Positions 25,006 to 34,616 of a stretch of DNA of 64,000 nucleotides are shown piece after piece; positions within the stretch are counted from its first letter, which is position 1, and each line of letters starts with the position of its first letter. The notes beneath the pieces were generated by a model. That model was not told where the DNA came from, did no database searches, and saw only the letters and a list, made by a program, of their open reading frames with translations. A program made the position numbers and the translations under genes. Origin of the DNA: Soonwooa sp032078105 (GTDB lineage Bacteria > Bacteroidota > Bacteroidia > Flavobacteriales > Weeksellaceae); assembly GCA_046269235.1 (NCBI GenBank), contig JBJZOS010000004.1, positions 62,001 to 126,000 on the forward strand. Direction: 5' to 3'.

Positions 25006-25767
25006 ATGAGACTAAGATTTTTTTATACTTTTTTCCTAGCAATTGTAGCCCTTTTTAGTACCAATACTATTAAGGCGCAAAGACATGAAATTGGTGTGCA
25101 AGCAGGGATGAGTAACCTTGTGGGCGATATTGGCCGTACAGGTTTTATATTGCAAAAACCAATACTTGACAAAAAACTTGCTCTAGGGGTTCCGTTATAT
25201 ATTGGTGCTATTTATCGTCTCAATGTTAATCATCAACAATCTATTAGGCTTAGTGCAGGATATAGTAATGTGCAGTTTAGTGATTTGCACGCTGCCGAAA
25301 ATTATAGACGAATGAGAAAACTTTATGGTAATAACTCTGTTTATCATGCTGATTTAACATTTGAATATTATTTTTTCGATATAAACGATGAGCATAAAAG
25401 TAAAGTGAGTCCTTATGTTTTTGCTGGGATAGGAGGTATGATGTTTAATGTTGTTAAATTAACAGATTTGCAAGATAAAAATGGTGTACCACAACCAACC
25501 TACGATTCTGCTAAAAAAATGTCTATGGACTTACCCTTTGGTATAGGACTTAAGTATAAATTCAATTATAATTGGGCATTGTCTGCAGAGGCGACTTTTA
25601 GACAGACTTTCTCAGACGCCATAGATTATAGCACGATTGTTTCTAATGTGGAAGGTGTGCCAGATACTTTCCGACAAATAGGAAACCCAAACTCTAACGA
25701 CTGGGTTAACTCTGCAACAATTATTTTATCATATTCATTTGGACGACCGCCTTGTTATTGTAAGTAA
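25006..25767 (+). CDS. porG: type IX secretion protein PorG (DUF6089, outer membrane beta-barrel)
   Basis: A 253-residue small outer membrane protein. The signal peptide ends IKAQRHE; the mature part alternates in beta-barrel fashion (GVQAGMSNLVGDIG, SIRLSAGYSNVQF, SPYVFAGIGGMMFN) and matches the DUF6089/PorG family. PorG is part of the type IX secretion machinery that exports proteins with a C-terminal sorting domain. A decayed gene at 43943-44151 has such a tail, consistent with a working T9SS in this organism. It is followed after 4 bp by uppS, the conserved flavobacterial order. Confidence 0.85.
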   Translation: MRLRFFYTFFLAIVALFSTNTIKAQRHEIGVQAGMSNLVGDIGRTGFILQKPILDKKLALGVPLYIGAIYRLNVNHQQSIRLSAGYSNVQFSDLHAAENYRRMRKLYGNNSVYHADLTFEYYFFDINDEHKSKVSPYVFAGIGGMMFNVVKLTDLQDKNGVPQPTYDSAKKMSMDLPFGIGLKYKFNYNWALSAEATFRQTFSDAIDYSTIVSNVEGVPDTFRQIGNPNSNDWVNSATIILSYSFGRPPCYCK

Positions 25768-25771
25768 TCAC

Positions 25772-26515
25772 ATGTCAGATTTAAAAGGAAAAATAGATAA
25801 GGCGAATTTGCCGCAACATGTTGCTATCATTATGGATGGTAATGGTCGCTGGGCAAAAACAAGAGGTGAACAAAGAACTTTTGGACATCGTAATGCTATA
25901 GAGGCTGTTCGTAATGCGATTAATGCGTGTAACGAAATTGAGATTCCTTATCTTACATTATATACTTTTTCAACAGAAAATTGGAAGCGTCCAACCGACG
26001 AAGTCGATACATTGATGTCTCTATTGTCAGAATCTTTGCTTAACGAGGCCGAAGAAATCTACACCAAAGGACTTAGACTTCATTTTATTGGAGACATTGC
26101 AAAGCTTCCTGATCTTGTAAGAGAGCAGTTGCTTAACCTTGTAGATCTTACAAAAGATAACAAAGGAGGTAACCTTATATTGGCACTCAATTACGGCGCC
26201 CAACACGAGATTTTGAAAGCGGTTAAAGAGATAGCTTCTGATGTTAAAGATGGTAAGACATGCATTGATGACATAGATAATAAACTATTTGAAAATCATC
26301 TTTATACAAAAGATTTTCCACCAGTAGATCTTATGATCCGTACAAGTGGAGAGATTCGTATTAGTAATTTTATGCTATGGCAAATAGCTTATGCTGAGCT
26401 GCAATTCTTGGATGTATTGTGGCCAGACTTTAGTAAAGATATATTTTTCCAATGTATATTGGATTATCAAAATAAAGAAAGACGTTACGGTATGACTAGT
26501 GAGCAAGTCAAGTAA
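25772..26515 (+). CDS. uppS: isoprenyl (undecaprenyl) diphosphate synthase
   Basis: A 247-residue cis-prenyltransferase making undecaprenyl diphosphate from farnesyl and isopentenyl diphosphates, the lipid carrier for cell wall and surface glycans. The active-site block HVAIIMDGNGRWAKTRG begins near residue 16 (catalytic Asp in MDGNGRWA), followed by TLYTFSTENWKRP and the C-terminal RTSGEIRISNFMLWQIAYAE. The start at 25772 (MSDLKGK) is chosen because it lies 4 bp after porG; an upstream extension would overlap porG. It is the second gene of the envelope operon and feeds the WecA-like transferase next door. Confidence 0.96.
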   Translation: MSDLKGKIDKANLPQHVAIIMDGNGRWAKTRGEQRTFGHRNAIEAVRNAINACNEIEIPYLTLYTFSTENWKRPTDEVDTLMSLLSESLLNEAEEIYTKGLRLHFIGDIAKLPDLVREQLLNLVDLTKDNKGGNLILALNYGAQHEILKAVKEIASDVKDGKTCIDDIDNKLFENHLYTKDFPPVDLMIRTSGEIRISNFMLWQIAYAELQFLDVLWPDFSKDIFFQCILDYQNKERRYGMTSEQVK

Positions 26516-26554
26516 CAATTTGGGATTTAGCGATTGAAGAACTCAGGAAGAGAA

Positions 26555-29095
26555 ATGAAAAAAATTATTTTACCTATAATATTTTTTGCAGCCACTTTTA
26601 GCGTGGTTAATGCACAAATTAACCCACAAACTGGTAACCAAACTGCAGAAGTACAGCAAGATGCAAATGCTGGCGAATATTATCTTAAAGATATCGTTGT
26701 AGACGGTGTTAAAAAATATTCTTCGGCGCAGATCCTAAGAATGGCAGGCTTGGTAAAAGGTGAAAAAATCGAAATACCAGGTCAGCGTATTAGCTCTGCA
26801 ATTAAAAAATTATGGGACTCACAATCTTTTTCTAAAGTTGAAGTTCTTGTAGAAAATGTTGAAGGCGATCAAGCGGTCCTTAAGTTTTCATTGCAAGACC
26901 TTAAAGAACTAGGTGAAGTTAAATTTACAGGAAAAGGTATTGGTAAGTCTAAGAATGAGAAATTCATTAAAGACAATAACCTAAAACCAGGAACCAAAAT
27001 TAACAACAATTTGGTTTCAAGTTTACAAAACAAGATTCCTCAAGAATATATTAAAAAAGGTTTTGCTGACGCTAATATCAAAATCATTGATAAGCCAAGT
27101 GCCACCGATCCTAACATGGTAGATTGGACGATTGAGGTTGATAAAGGTAAAAAAGTAAAAATTGATGAAATCGTTTTTAGAGGAAACCAAAATGTATCTT
27201 CTAATAAGTTAAGAAAAAAAGGTTTCAAAGATACTAAGCAAAAACGTTTTTTAATAGGACTTATTAAGCCTTCAAAATTTATTGAAGAAAAATATGAGGA
27301 GGATAAAAAGCACCTTATTAGCTACTATAACTCGTTAGGTTTTAGAGATGCGGCCATTGTTTCGGATAGCGTAACACGTGACCAGAAAGGATTTCACATC
27401 AATGTTGACCTTAGCGAAGGGAAAAAATATTATATCGGTGACATTAGCTTCATCGGTAACACAACGTTTACAACAGAGTTTTTACAAAAGATTTTAGGTT
27501 ATAAAACTGGAGATATTTACGATGCGGTAGGTTTTAACAAGAAAGTTGGTGAAGATGGCGGTAAAGAGGACGACTCTGACCTTAAGTCAATCTACATGAA
27601 TAATGGTTTCTTGTTCTCAACCGTAACGCCAATCGAGAAAGCCGTTAAAGGTGATTCTATCGATTTAGAAATCCGTATCAACGAAGGCGAAAAAGCAACG
27701 TGGAACCGTGTGACTTGGTCTGGTAATACAACAACGCATGATCACGTTATTCTTAGATCTTTACAGACGAGACCTGGTGCTTTGTTTGCAAAATCTGATA
27801 TCAAAAGAACTTATTTCGAATTGGCAGGTATGCAATTTTTCGATCCTCAACAGATTGGGACAGATGTAAAGCCAAACCCTCAAGATAACACGGTTAACAT
27901 GCATTGGACATTGGTGGAGAAAGGATCTTCGCAAGTTCAGCTACAAGCTGGTTACGGTGGTAACTCTTTTATCGGTACTTTGGGATTAACGTTTAATAAC
28001 TTCTCACTTAGAAACTTCTTGAAGTTTAAAGATTTTAAACCAGTTCCTCAAGGAGATGGTCAGGTTCTATCTTTACAAGCACAAGCAGGGCAGTACTTTA
28101 CCAACTACTCAATCTCTTTTGTAGAGCCTTGGTTATATGGTACACGTCCAACAGCTTTAAGTGTTGGCTTCAACTATTCTCGTGTTAATTATGATTATTA
28201 TACTGGTGAGAATCAGAAATTAAATATTTTCTCAGCTAACGTAGGTCTTACGAAAAGATTGAGATGGCCAGATGACTATTTCTCATTCTACACAGGGCTA
28301 CAATTCCAGAGTTATAACTTCCAGAATTATCCATTCCAATTTGGTGACAAACAAGAGATGAATGGTTCGACGAAGTCGTTAACGATGAATTTAGGACTTT
28401 CACGTAACTCTGCAGGTCTAGATCCTGTTTTCCCAACTTATGGATCCAACTTAGACTTGTCTGTTAAATTCACACCACCTTATTCCTTATTTGAAAAGAA
28501 AGACTATGCAAATATGCCTGCTTTGGATAAGTATAAGTGGATGGAATTCTTTAAAGTTAAATTTAAAGCAGATTTCTATAACGAAATTGTTGGCAAACTT
28601 GTTTTAAGAACAACTGCCGAAATGGGATACCTAAGTGGATATGACAAAGATTTGGGAGCACCACCTTTTGAGAGATTCTATGTCGGAGGTGTAGGGCTTT
28701 TCAACGGTAGATTCGATGGTAGAGAGATTGTGCCACTACGAGGTTATGAAAACGCTTCTTCTACAGGTTTTACAAGTTCGACACCTTATGATATTACACC
28801 TTACGGAGGAGCAACTATTTACAATAGATTTGCGATGGAGTTAAGATATCCAATCTCGATGAACCAAACTGCCAAAATCTTCGCATTATCATTTGTTGAA
28901 GGTGGTAACGCTTGGAATTCTTGGGGAAGCTATAACCCATTCCAATTAAAAAGATCCATAGGTGTTGGTATCAGAGTATCGATGTCGGCATTCGGATTAA
29001 TCGGATTTGACTTTGCGTATGGATTCGACAAAGGTATTGGACAAACAGAACCTTCAGGATGGCAGACGCACTTCTTAATGAACCAACCATTATAA
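26555..29095 (+). CDS. bamA: outer membrane assembly factor BamA
   Basis: An 846-residue Omp85 protein, the core of the machine that inserts beta-barrel proteins in the outer membrane. The signal peptide (start MKKIILPIIFFAATFSVVNAQ, chosen over an upstream non-ATG extension) is followed by five POTRA domains (about 45-430; for example DIVVDGVKKYSS, IDEIVFRGNQNV and IGDISFIGNTTF) and a 16-strand barrel domain. The Omp85 signature FYVGGVGLFNGRF...LRGYEN lies near residue 720. It follows uppS by 39 bp and precedes two Skp-like chaperone genes, as in other flavobacteria. Confidence 0.96.
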   Translation: MKKIILPIIFFAATFSVVNAQINPQTGNQTAEVQQDANAGEYYLKDIVVDGVKKYSSAQILRMAGLVKGEKIEIPGQRISSAIKKLWDSQSFSKVEVLVENVEGDQAVLKFSLQDLKELGEVKFTGKGIGKSKNEKFIKDNNLKPGTKINNNLVSSLQNKIPQEYIKKGFADANIKIIDKPSATDPNMVDWTIEVDKGKKVKIDEIVFRGNQNVSSNKLRKKGFKDTKQKRFLIGLIKPSKFIEEKYEEDKKHLISYYNSLGFRDAAIVSDSVTRDQKGFHINVDLSEGKKYYIGDISFIGNTTFTTEFLQKILGYKTGDIYDAVGFNKKVGEDGGKEDDSDLKSIYMNNGFLFSTVTPIEKAVKGDSIDLEIRINEGEKATWNRVTWSGNTTTHDHVILRSLQTRPGALFAKSDIKRTYFELAGMQFFDPQQIGTDVKPNPQDNTVNMHWTLVEKGSSQVQLQAGYGGNSFIGTLGLTFNNFSLRNFLKFKDFKPVPQGDGQVLSLQAQAGQYFTNYSISFVEPWLYGTRPTALSVGFNYSRVNYDYYTGENQKLNIFSANVGLTKRLRWPDDYFSFYTGLQFQSYNFQNYPFQFGDKQEMNGSTKSLTMNLGLSRNSAGLDPVFPTYGSNLDLSVKFTPPYSLFEKKDYANMPALDKYKWMEFFKVKFKADFYNEIVGKLVLRTTAEMGYLSGYDKDLGAPPFERFYVGGVGLFNGRFDGREIVPLRGYENASSTGFTSSTPYDITPYGGATIYNRFAMELRYPISMNQTAKIFALSFVEGGNAWNSWGSYNPFQLKRSIGVGIRVSMSAFGLIGFDFAYGFDKGIGQTEPSGWQTHFLMNQPL

Positions 29096-29113
29096 TTTTT
29101 ATACATTTGTAAT

Positions 29114-29785
29114 ATGAAGAGATTAGTTTTAGCTTTCGCAGCATTTGCTTTTTCTAGCACAGCTTTCGCACAAAAAATAGGTGTTGTAGACACTAATTAT
29201 ATATTGAGCAAATTACCACAATATAAAGAAGCCGAAACTAGACTTAATACACAAGTTGCGCAATGGCAAGGTGATTTACAAAGATTACAAAATGAATATG
29301 AAACCAAAAAAGCTGCTTTCGAAAGCGAAAAGGTTTTATTAGTTGGTGATCAACTAAAATTGAGGGAAAAAGAAATCTCGGATTTAGAAAATAATATTCG
29401 TAATTCTATCAACGGACGTTTTGGTACAGGTGGCGAGATTGATCAATTACGCGCAAGTCTTGTTAAGCCTTACCAAGATCAAATTTGGAATAGCATCGAG
29501 ACAATGTCTAAGAAAAATAGCTTGGGCATAGTCTTTGATAAGAGCAATAACACAAGCGTATTGTTTTTAGACAAAAAGTATGATTATACTGATGCTGTGT
29601 TGGATTTATTAGTTAAAATAATTCCAAAATCTAATACGGATACAAAAAACAATAACAAAGTTGGCGCACCAGTTCTTAATAATGATCGTGGAACTAGAAG
29701 TAAAAATGCACCAGCTAAAACCAACAATCCAAAAGCATCTCAACAGTTAAAAGTTGAGAGTTTGCAAATGGAAGTTGCTAAGTAA
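29114..29785 (+). CDS. OmpH/Skp family periplasmic chaperone, first copy
   Basis: A 223-residue protein with a signal peptide (FAFSSTAFAQ) and the OmpH core: IGVVDTNYILSKLPQYKEAE, then a long coiled coil (about 50-125). The C-terminal 50 residues (SNTDTKNNNKVGAP onward) are low-complexity, Asn/Lys-rich and absent from the second copy. Skp-type proteins hold unfolded outer membrane proteins on their way to BamA, encoded 18 bp upstream. Confidence 0.93.
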   Translation: MKRLVLAFAAFAFSSTAFAQKIGVVDTNYILSKLPQYKEAETRLNTQVAQWQGDLQRLQNEYETKKAAFESEKVLLVGDQLKLREKEISDLENNIRNSINGRFGTGGEIDQLRASLVKPYQDQIWNSIETMSKKNSLGIVFDKSNNTSVLFLDKKYDYTDAVLDLLVKIIPKSNTDTKNNNKVGAPVLNNDRGTRSKNAPAKTNNPKASQQLKVESLQMEVAK

Positions 29786-29810
29786 CAATTAAAATTATAT
29801 AAATTCTATT

Positions 29811-30308
29811 ATGAAAAAACTAAGTGTATTATTTGCAGCAGTTATGATGTTTGTTGCAGTAGGCGTTGCAAAGGCTCAGAAAATAGCTTCATTAGATGTT
29901 GCTTCTGTACTTAGCGTGATGCCAGAGAAAATTAAGTTGGATCAACAAATGAAAACTTTGTCTGATACTAAAAAAGCGGAATTAGAAAAGAAAAGAACAG
30001 CAGCTCAACAAACATTTGAAAAATATCAAAAAGAAGCTTCTACTCAAACTCAGCAAGTCAACGAGCAAAGAAGTGCTGAGATGGAAAAACTTCAATCTAA
30101 CCTTCAGCAAGAAGCTATGGCTGGTGAGAAAGATATCAGAGACAAATATGACGCTGGGCTTGCTCCAATCGAAGCTAAAATTAAAGATGCTATCTCTAAA
30201 GTAGCTAAAGCTAAAGGATACGATTTTATCGTTGACGATACAGTTTTCGTGTACAAAGGAGGTCCAGATGCAACTCAAGATGTTAAAACGCAATTAGGTA
30301 TTAAATAA
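29811..30308 (+). CDS. OmpH/Skp family periplasmic chaperone, second copy
   Basis: A 165-residue paralogue of the preceding gene without its Asn-rich tail. The signal peptide ends VGVAKAQ; the conserved start IASLDVASVLSVMPEKIKLD and a highly charged coiled coil (about 45-115) are clear, as is the C-terminal AKGYDFIVDDTVFVYKGG. It closes the envelope operon; a terminator follows. Confidence 0.94.
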   Translation: MKKLSVLFAAVMMFVAVGVAKAQKIASLDVASVLSVMPEKIKLDQQMKTLSDTKKAELEKKRTAAQQTFEKYQKEASTQTQQVNEQRSAEMEKLQSNLQQEAMAGEKDIRDKYDAGLAPIEAKIKDAISKVAKAKGYDFIVDDTVFVYKGGPDATQDVKTQLGIK

Positions 30309-30330
30309 TTCGCTTTAATTAACAAATATT

Positions 30331-30358
30331 AACCACTCTTTATGGAGTGGTTTTTTTA
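30331..30358 (+). terminator. Rho-independent terminator after the ompH genes
   Basis: A perfect 8-bp stem AACCACTC/GAGTGGTT with a 6-base loop, followed by a T run. The T run merges with the -7 box of the next gene. Confidence 0.85.
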
Positions 30359-30364
30359 TTTTTG
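30357..30364 (+). promoter_or_regulatory. -7 box TATTTTTG
   Basis: It matches TAnnTTTG and ends 4 bp before the ATG at 30369. It shares bases with the terminator's T run; the -33 site would fall inside the terminator stem and is not recognisable. Confidence 0.5.
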
Positions 30365-30368
30365 CCCT

Positions 30369-30854
30369 ATGGAAAAAGAATTCAAGAGTTTAGCCAAAGT
30401 ACGTTTCGCAGATTGCGATCCAATCGGGCATCTTAACAATATCAATTATTTGGTATACATGCTTAATGCGAGAGAAGATCATGTTGAACAACATTTTGGA
30501 TTCACTTATGAAGAATATGCTACCAAAACTGGCTTTACATGGGTAAGTATTCAGAATGAGATAGCCTATTTCAAAGAAGTTAGATATAACAAAAAAGTTG
30601 TAATTTCCAGCAAGTTAATCGAGCTACAAGACCGCGTTTCTAAAGTCGAAATCTTAATGAAAAGTGAGGACGAAAAAACAATCCACGCAGTTCTTTGGAT
30701 GACAGTTATTCATTTTAGTATGAAAGCCAGAACTAGCGTTCCGCATCCGCAAGAGACTTTGGATTTGTTTGCACCAACTATTGTGGATCTTCCCGAAAAA
30801 GAATTCAGTGAGCGTGCGAAAGTCTTAAGACAATTTAATAAAGCTAAAAATTAG
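30369..30854 (+). CDS. acyl-CoA thioesterase, 4HBT hotdog family
   Basis: A 161-residue hotdog-fold hydrolase. The 4-hydroxybenzoyl-CoA thioesterase-type motif RFADCDPIGHLNNINYLVYM lies at about 11-30, with the usual catalytic Asp, followed by VSIQNEIAYFKEV on the central strand. The start at 30369 (MEKEFKSL) is chosen because a promoter box lies just before it; upstream residues would be encoded by the terminator. rfbD follows after 4 bp, so the two genes are co-transcribed although their functions look unrelated. Confidence 0.88.
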   Translation: MEKEFKSLAKVRFADCDPIGHLNNINYLVYMLNAREDHVEQHFGFTYEEYATKTGFTWVSIQNEIAYFKEVRYNKKVVISSKLIELQDRVSKVEILMKSEDEKTIHAVLWMTVIHFSMKARTSVPHPQETLDLFAPTIVDLPEKEFSERAKVLRQFNKAKN

Positions 30855-30858
30855 TACT

Positions 30859-31725
30859 ATGAAAAGAATTTTAGTCATCGGTGCAAACGGCCAATTGGGA
30901 CATTGTTTACAAAAATTGGCGCATCGTTATCATGATGTTTTCGATTTTAATTTTACAAGCTCTAGTGTTTTAGATATTACAAAACACGAAGATATTTCTC
31001 GTGAGTTTCAGGATTATCAACCTAACTACTGCATCAACGCATCGGCCTACACCGCTGTAGACTTGGCAGAAACCGAGGAAGATAAAGCATTTGCAGTTAA
31101 TGCCTATGCCGTTGCAGATTTGGCAGATGTTTGCGAAAGCCACGAGTGTACTTTAATACACGTCTCAACAGATTACGTTTTCGAAGGTAACACCAACATC
31201 GATTATTCTGAAGACAATTTTACAAACCCGCAAGGCGTTTATGGCGCAAGTAAAAGAAAAGGCGAAGAGTTAGCGTTAGATAACAACCCCAAAACGATTA
31301 TTTTGAGAACGTCGTGGTTATATTCCGAGTTTAATAAAAACTTTGTTAAAACCATGCTTAACTTGTTTGCAACAAAGGATGAACTAGGCATTGTTAACGA
31401 CCAATACGGACAACCAACCAATGCAAACGATTTGGCGGACGCAATTATGGAAATCATTAAGAAAGATGCAAAGCATTTTGGGATTTTCCATTTTTCAAAT
31501 TATCCTGAGACGACTTGGTTTAATTTTGCTGAAAAAATTAAAGAATTTTCAGGCGCTAGTATTAAGCTTTACCCAATTACAACAGAGCAATTTCCGACCC
31601 CTGCAAAACGTCCAATGCGTTCTACAATGAATTTGGATAAAATCGAAAAATTATATGCAATAGAACCTCGTCGTTGGGAGCATAGTTTGGAAGAATGTAT
31701 CGAAGTTTTAAAAACTATAAAGTAA
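30859..31725 (+). CDS. rfbD: dTDP-4-dehydrorhamnose reductase
   Basis: A 288-residue short-chain reductase for the last step of dTDP-L-rhamnose synthesis. The Rossmann motif IGANGQLGHCLQKL, the STDYVFEG segment and the catalytic YGASKRKGEE (Tyr/Lys pair) are all present, as is LRTSWLYSEF. The product would supply rhamnose to surface polysaccharides such as those handled by the WecA/Wza/Wzc module 6 kb upstream. rfbA, rfbB and rfbC are not in this window. Confidence 0.95.
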   Translation: MKRILVIGANGQLGHCLQKLAHRYHDVFDFNFTSSSVLDITKHEDISREFQDYQPNYCINASAYTAVDLAETEEDKAFAVNAYAVADLADVCESHECTLIHVSTDYVFEGNTNIDYSEDNFTNPQGVYGASKRKGEELALDNNPKTIILRTSWLYSEFNKNFVKTMLNLFATKDELGIVNDQYGQPTNANDLADAIMEIIKKDAKHFGIFHFSNYPETTWFNFAEKIKEFSGASIKLYPITTEQFPTPAKRPMRSTMNLDKIEKLYAIEPRRWEHSLEECIEVLKTIK

Positions 31726-31754
31726 AACTTGTTTTTTAAGTTTAAAAATTAATA

Positions 31755-32432
31755 ATGAATATAAAAAAAATAATCTCTTTGGGCGCTTTTTTGTTTTGTG
31801 TGATGACTTTTGCACAAAATGTAGTCTTAAACAACGTTGCAAAAACTCATGAGAATACCGATAAGTTTCTCTACAAAATAAATCCACAAATAACCAAAGG
31901 CGAATATCTTGGAGAAATTTTGGTCAATGGTTTTTCTAATGATGATGTTGCGGTTTTTGATGCGATTTACAAAAAAGCAAAACAAATCGGAGCCAACACT
32001 TTTTCGTGGAGAAAACCCGATGGTTTGGAGGGCGAAGCTTTTAATCCCAATCATTATATGTTGAGTTTGTATTATGTTGCAGCCAACGATATCCCGAAAG
32101 AATTCAACACAATTTATTTGGTAGCGTCGTCTAACAAGGATCAAAAAATCAGTATTAATAAAGATAAATTAGAACTTAAAGAAAGACATTTCATCAAAAA
32201 AAGTTTTAATGCTGGCGAAGAAATTACGGTTTCGACGCGACAATTTTTGGGCAGCGGAATAAAAGTTACTGGCAAAGAAGAGCATCCTGCGCAATACTTC
32301 CAAATTTCGAATTTTCAAGTGAAAGAAAATAAAAATATCTACGGCGGAATTAATATTAAAACCAGTGATATTATTGGCTTAGAACGTTCTTATGGTGATT
32401 TTTTATCCACGATTTATACAGAACAGAAATAA
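31755..32432 (+). CDS. exported protein of unknown function
   Basis: A 225-residue protein with a signal peptide (start MNIKKIISLGAFLFCVMTFAQ). The mature part is mixed alpha/beta with no motif I recognise; VFDAIYKKAKQIGANTFSWRKPDG suggests a small alpha/beta sandwich. It follows rfbD by 29 bp and ends at a terminator shared with the convergent helicase gene. Confidence 0.75.
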   Translation: MNIKKIISLGAFLFCVMTFAQNVVLNNVAKTHENTDKFLYKINPQITKGEYLGEILVNGFSNDDVAVFDAIYKKAKQIGANTFSWRKPDGLEGEAFNPNHYMLSLYYVAANDIPKEFNTIYLVASSNKDQKISINKDKLELKERHFIKKSFNAGEEITVSTRQFLGSGIKVTGKEEHPAQYFQISNFQVKENKNIYGGINIKTSDIIGLERSYGDFLSTIYTEQK

Positions 32433-32433
32433 A

Positions 32434-32462
32434 AAAAAACATCTCAATCGAGATGTTTTTTC
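32434..32462. terminator. bidirectional terminator
   Basis: AAAAAACATCTC, loop AATC, GAGATGTTTTTT lies between the convergent genes ending at 32432 and 32466. It works in either direction because of A and T runs on both sides. Confidence 0.88.
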
Positions 32463-32465
32463 GTA

Positions 32466-34604
32466 TTATTTTTCGCGATTAAGGTTTAAGAAAAAGTTCC
32501 AAAGTAATCGGATTTCGTTGTATTCAAAATCCGACGGAAGTACCGCCTTCCAATCGTTAAGCGTTTCTTGCGGATTTTCTTTAAATGCTTTTTCGAAACT
32601 TCCGATTTTTTCTTTTGGATAAATTCTCAAAAGGTCTTTCTTATCTAAAACGCCCTGTTCTGCAAATTTTGCTAAGTGGCCATAGACCGTCGATACAACC
32701 AAACCTCGTTCTTTAGCAATCTCTCCCAAAGTTTTCCCATCCTGAAACATTTGGAAGCTTATGATATGCGTCGGGATTTTTTTGATCGTTGCTGAGACTT
32801 CAACATCATTTTTTTTGTCGAATAGTGCAACGCTAAGAAGTTTTGCGTCTTTGATGTCTTTTAAATAGTCTTGTAAATCGTCAATCCAAACTTTAAAATC
32901 CTCGTTGTATGCTTTAAGTCCTTTGACAGCTTTTGTTGTCGCATAAAAATCTTTTAACGGAACAAAAATTTTATCATTAACATTAGTGAAAAAGAAATTA
33001 ACAGCGCCTTTTGCTTTTTCTTCAACTTGCTGCCAATCACTTTCCTGATTGATAAATTTATATGTCAATTGTTTTAAAATCTTCTCGAACTTAACAAAAA
33101 TCTGTTGCAGATTATTGATTTCTGGTTTTAGTGTTAAATACAAGTTTTTCTTCTGTTCACGATCGAGATAACGACTATCTTTTCCGCTGTTATACCATAT
33201 TTCTAAAGTCTGCGCAAACCAAGTACAGTCCAATCTTCTGATAACTTTCTCGATGCTATAATCGTACTTTTCAGCTTCCAAAATAGCTTCTACTCTGTCA
33301 TTAGCATTGGTCGTCGATTGGAACTCTGCAACGCGATGATCTTTAAAAATAACATCGGGTGTAATTCGGGATTTTAAGACAATACCTTCCAAAGTTCGGC
33401 AACGTGACAAAGCAACGTACACTTGTCCAGAAGCAAAACTTTTTCCTGCGTCAATAATCAATCGGTCAAATGTCAAACCTTGACTTTTATGGATGGTAAC
33501 TGCCCAAGCCAAACGAATTGGATATTGTTTGAAGCTTCCCAAAACTTCTTCTGTAATATTTTTTTCGGCATCAAGTCCGTATCTTTTTTGCTCCCAAATT
33601 TCAGGTTTAATGACGAATTCTTCTTCGCTACCTTCCATCACAACGTTTATTTCGTCACCGTTGATGTAGGTGATTTCCGCCAGTTTTCCGTTGTAGTAAC
33701 GCTTGTCTGGTGAGGTGTCATTTCGGATAAACATAATCTGCGAACCAACTTTTAATTCTAAAGTTTCTTCATTCGGATATTGGCTTTCTTTAAAATCACC
33801 GATAATTTCGGCATCAAAATAATGTGAAGAGTTACCTAGTTGTTTTAATTTTCGTTGATTAATTTCATCCGCTTGTCGGTTGTGCGAGCAGAGATAAACG
33901 TAGGCTTCTTCAGCGGCCTCAAAGTCTGGGTCGTAACGAGAATTTAGCTCATTAAAATCAATATTTTCGACGTCACCATTTCTAATGGCATTTAGTATTT
34001 CTAAAAATTTTTCGTCTGTTTGTCGATAGACTTTTCGAAGTTCTATTGTAATAATTGGATAGTCTTCTAAAGCTTTTGCATGAAAGAAAAACGGCGATTT
34101 GTAATATTGATTCAGTAGATATTCGTCCCTAACAACGGGTGGCAGCTGGTAAAGATCACCAATAAATAACATTTGCACACCTCCGAATTTCAAGGGATTT
34201 CTGCGAATGTGTCGCAGCGCAAAATCCATCATGTCTAAGACGTCGGCGCGCAACATCGACACTTCGTCGATAATGATAACTTCGACCTCGCGAAGAAGTT
34301 TCAGTTTATCTTTTCTGTACTTAAAGTGCGGCATAAGATCCGCAATATTATTCGCTATATTTTGATCGATACGTTCTGTTGTTGGGATGAAAGTCCGAAG
34401 AGGTAATCCAAACATAGAATGTATCGTAACACCACCTGCATTAATAGCAGCAATGCCCGTTGGCGCAATGATGATGTGTTTTTTCTGAGTCTTTTTAACA
34501 AAATTATTAAGGAAAGTGGTCTTACCAGTTCCTGCCTTTCCTGTCAAAAAAATACTACGATTGGTATACTCAATCAAATCAAATAAAGCCTCGTTTTGTT
34601 CCAT
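32466..34604 (-). CDS. Pif1/RecD-like DNA helicase with C-terminal HTH domain
   Basis: A 712-residue superfamily 1B helicase. Walker A (GKAGTGKTTFLNNF, about 22-35) opens the protein, Walker B is IIIDEVSML near 112, and the motif VTIHKSQGLTFDRL plus YVALSRCRTLEG near 395 completes the motor. The region 440-620 contains HRDC-like helices, and the C-terminus carries a helix-turn-helix (GKTLGEIAKERGLVVSTVYGHLAKF). It is a cytoplasmic enzyme acting in replication or repair. It lies 12 bp downstream of ruvC on the same strand, consistent with a DNA-repair operon. Confidence 0.93.
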   Translation of the reverse strand: MEQNEALFDLIEYTNRSIFLTGKAGTGKTTFLNNFVKKTQKKHIIIAPTGIAAINAGGVTIHSMFGLPLRTFIPTTERIDQNIANNIADLMPHFKYRKDKLKLLREVEVIIIDEVSMLRADVLDMMDFALRHIRRNPLKFGGVQMLFIGDLYQLPPVVRDEYLLNQYYKSPFFFHAKALEDYPIITIELRKVYRQTDEKFLEILNAIRNGDVENIDFNELNSRYDPDFEAAEEAYVYLCSHNRQADEINQRKLKQLGNSSHYFDAEIIGDFKESQYPNEETLELKVGSQIMFIRNDTSPDKRYYNGKLAEITYINGDEINVVMEGSEEEFVIKPEIWEQKRYGLDAEKNITEEVLGSFKQYPIRLAWAVTIHKSQGLTFDRLIIDAGKSFASGQVYVALSRCRTLEGIVLKSRITPDVIFKDHRVAEFQSTTNANDRVEAILEAEKYDYSIEKVIRRLDCTWFAQTLEIWYNSGKDSRYLDREQKKNLYLTLKPEINNLQQIFVKFEKILKQLTYKFINQESDWQQVEEKAKGAVNFFFTNVNDKIFVPLKDFYATTKAVKGLKAYNEDFKVWIDDLQDYLKDIKDAKLLSVALFDKKNDVEVSATIKKIPTHIISFQMFQDGKTLGEIAKERGLVVSTVYGHLAKFAEQGVLDKKDLLRIYPKEKIGSFEKAFKENPQETLNDWKAVLPSDFEYNEIRLLWNFFLNLNREK

Positions 34605-34616
34605 AAGTTTCTAGGA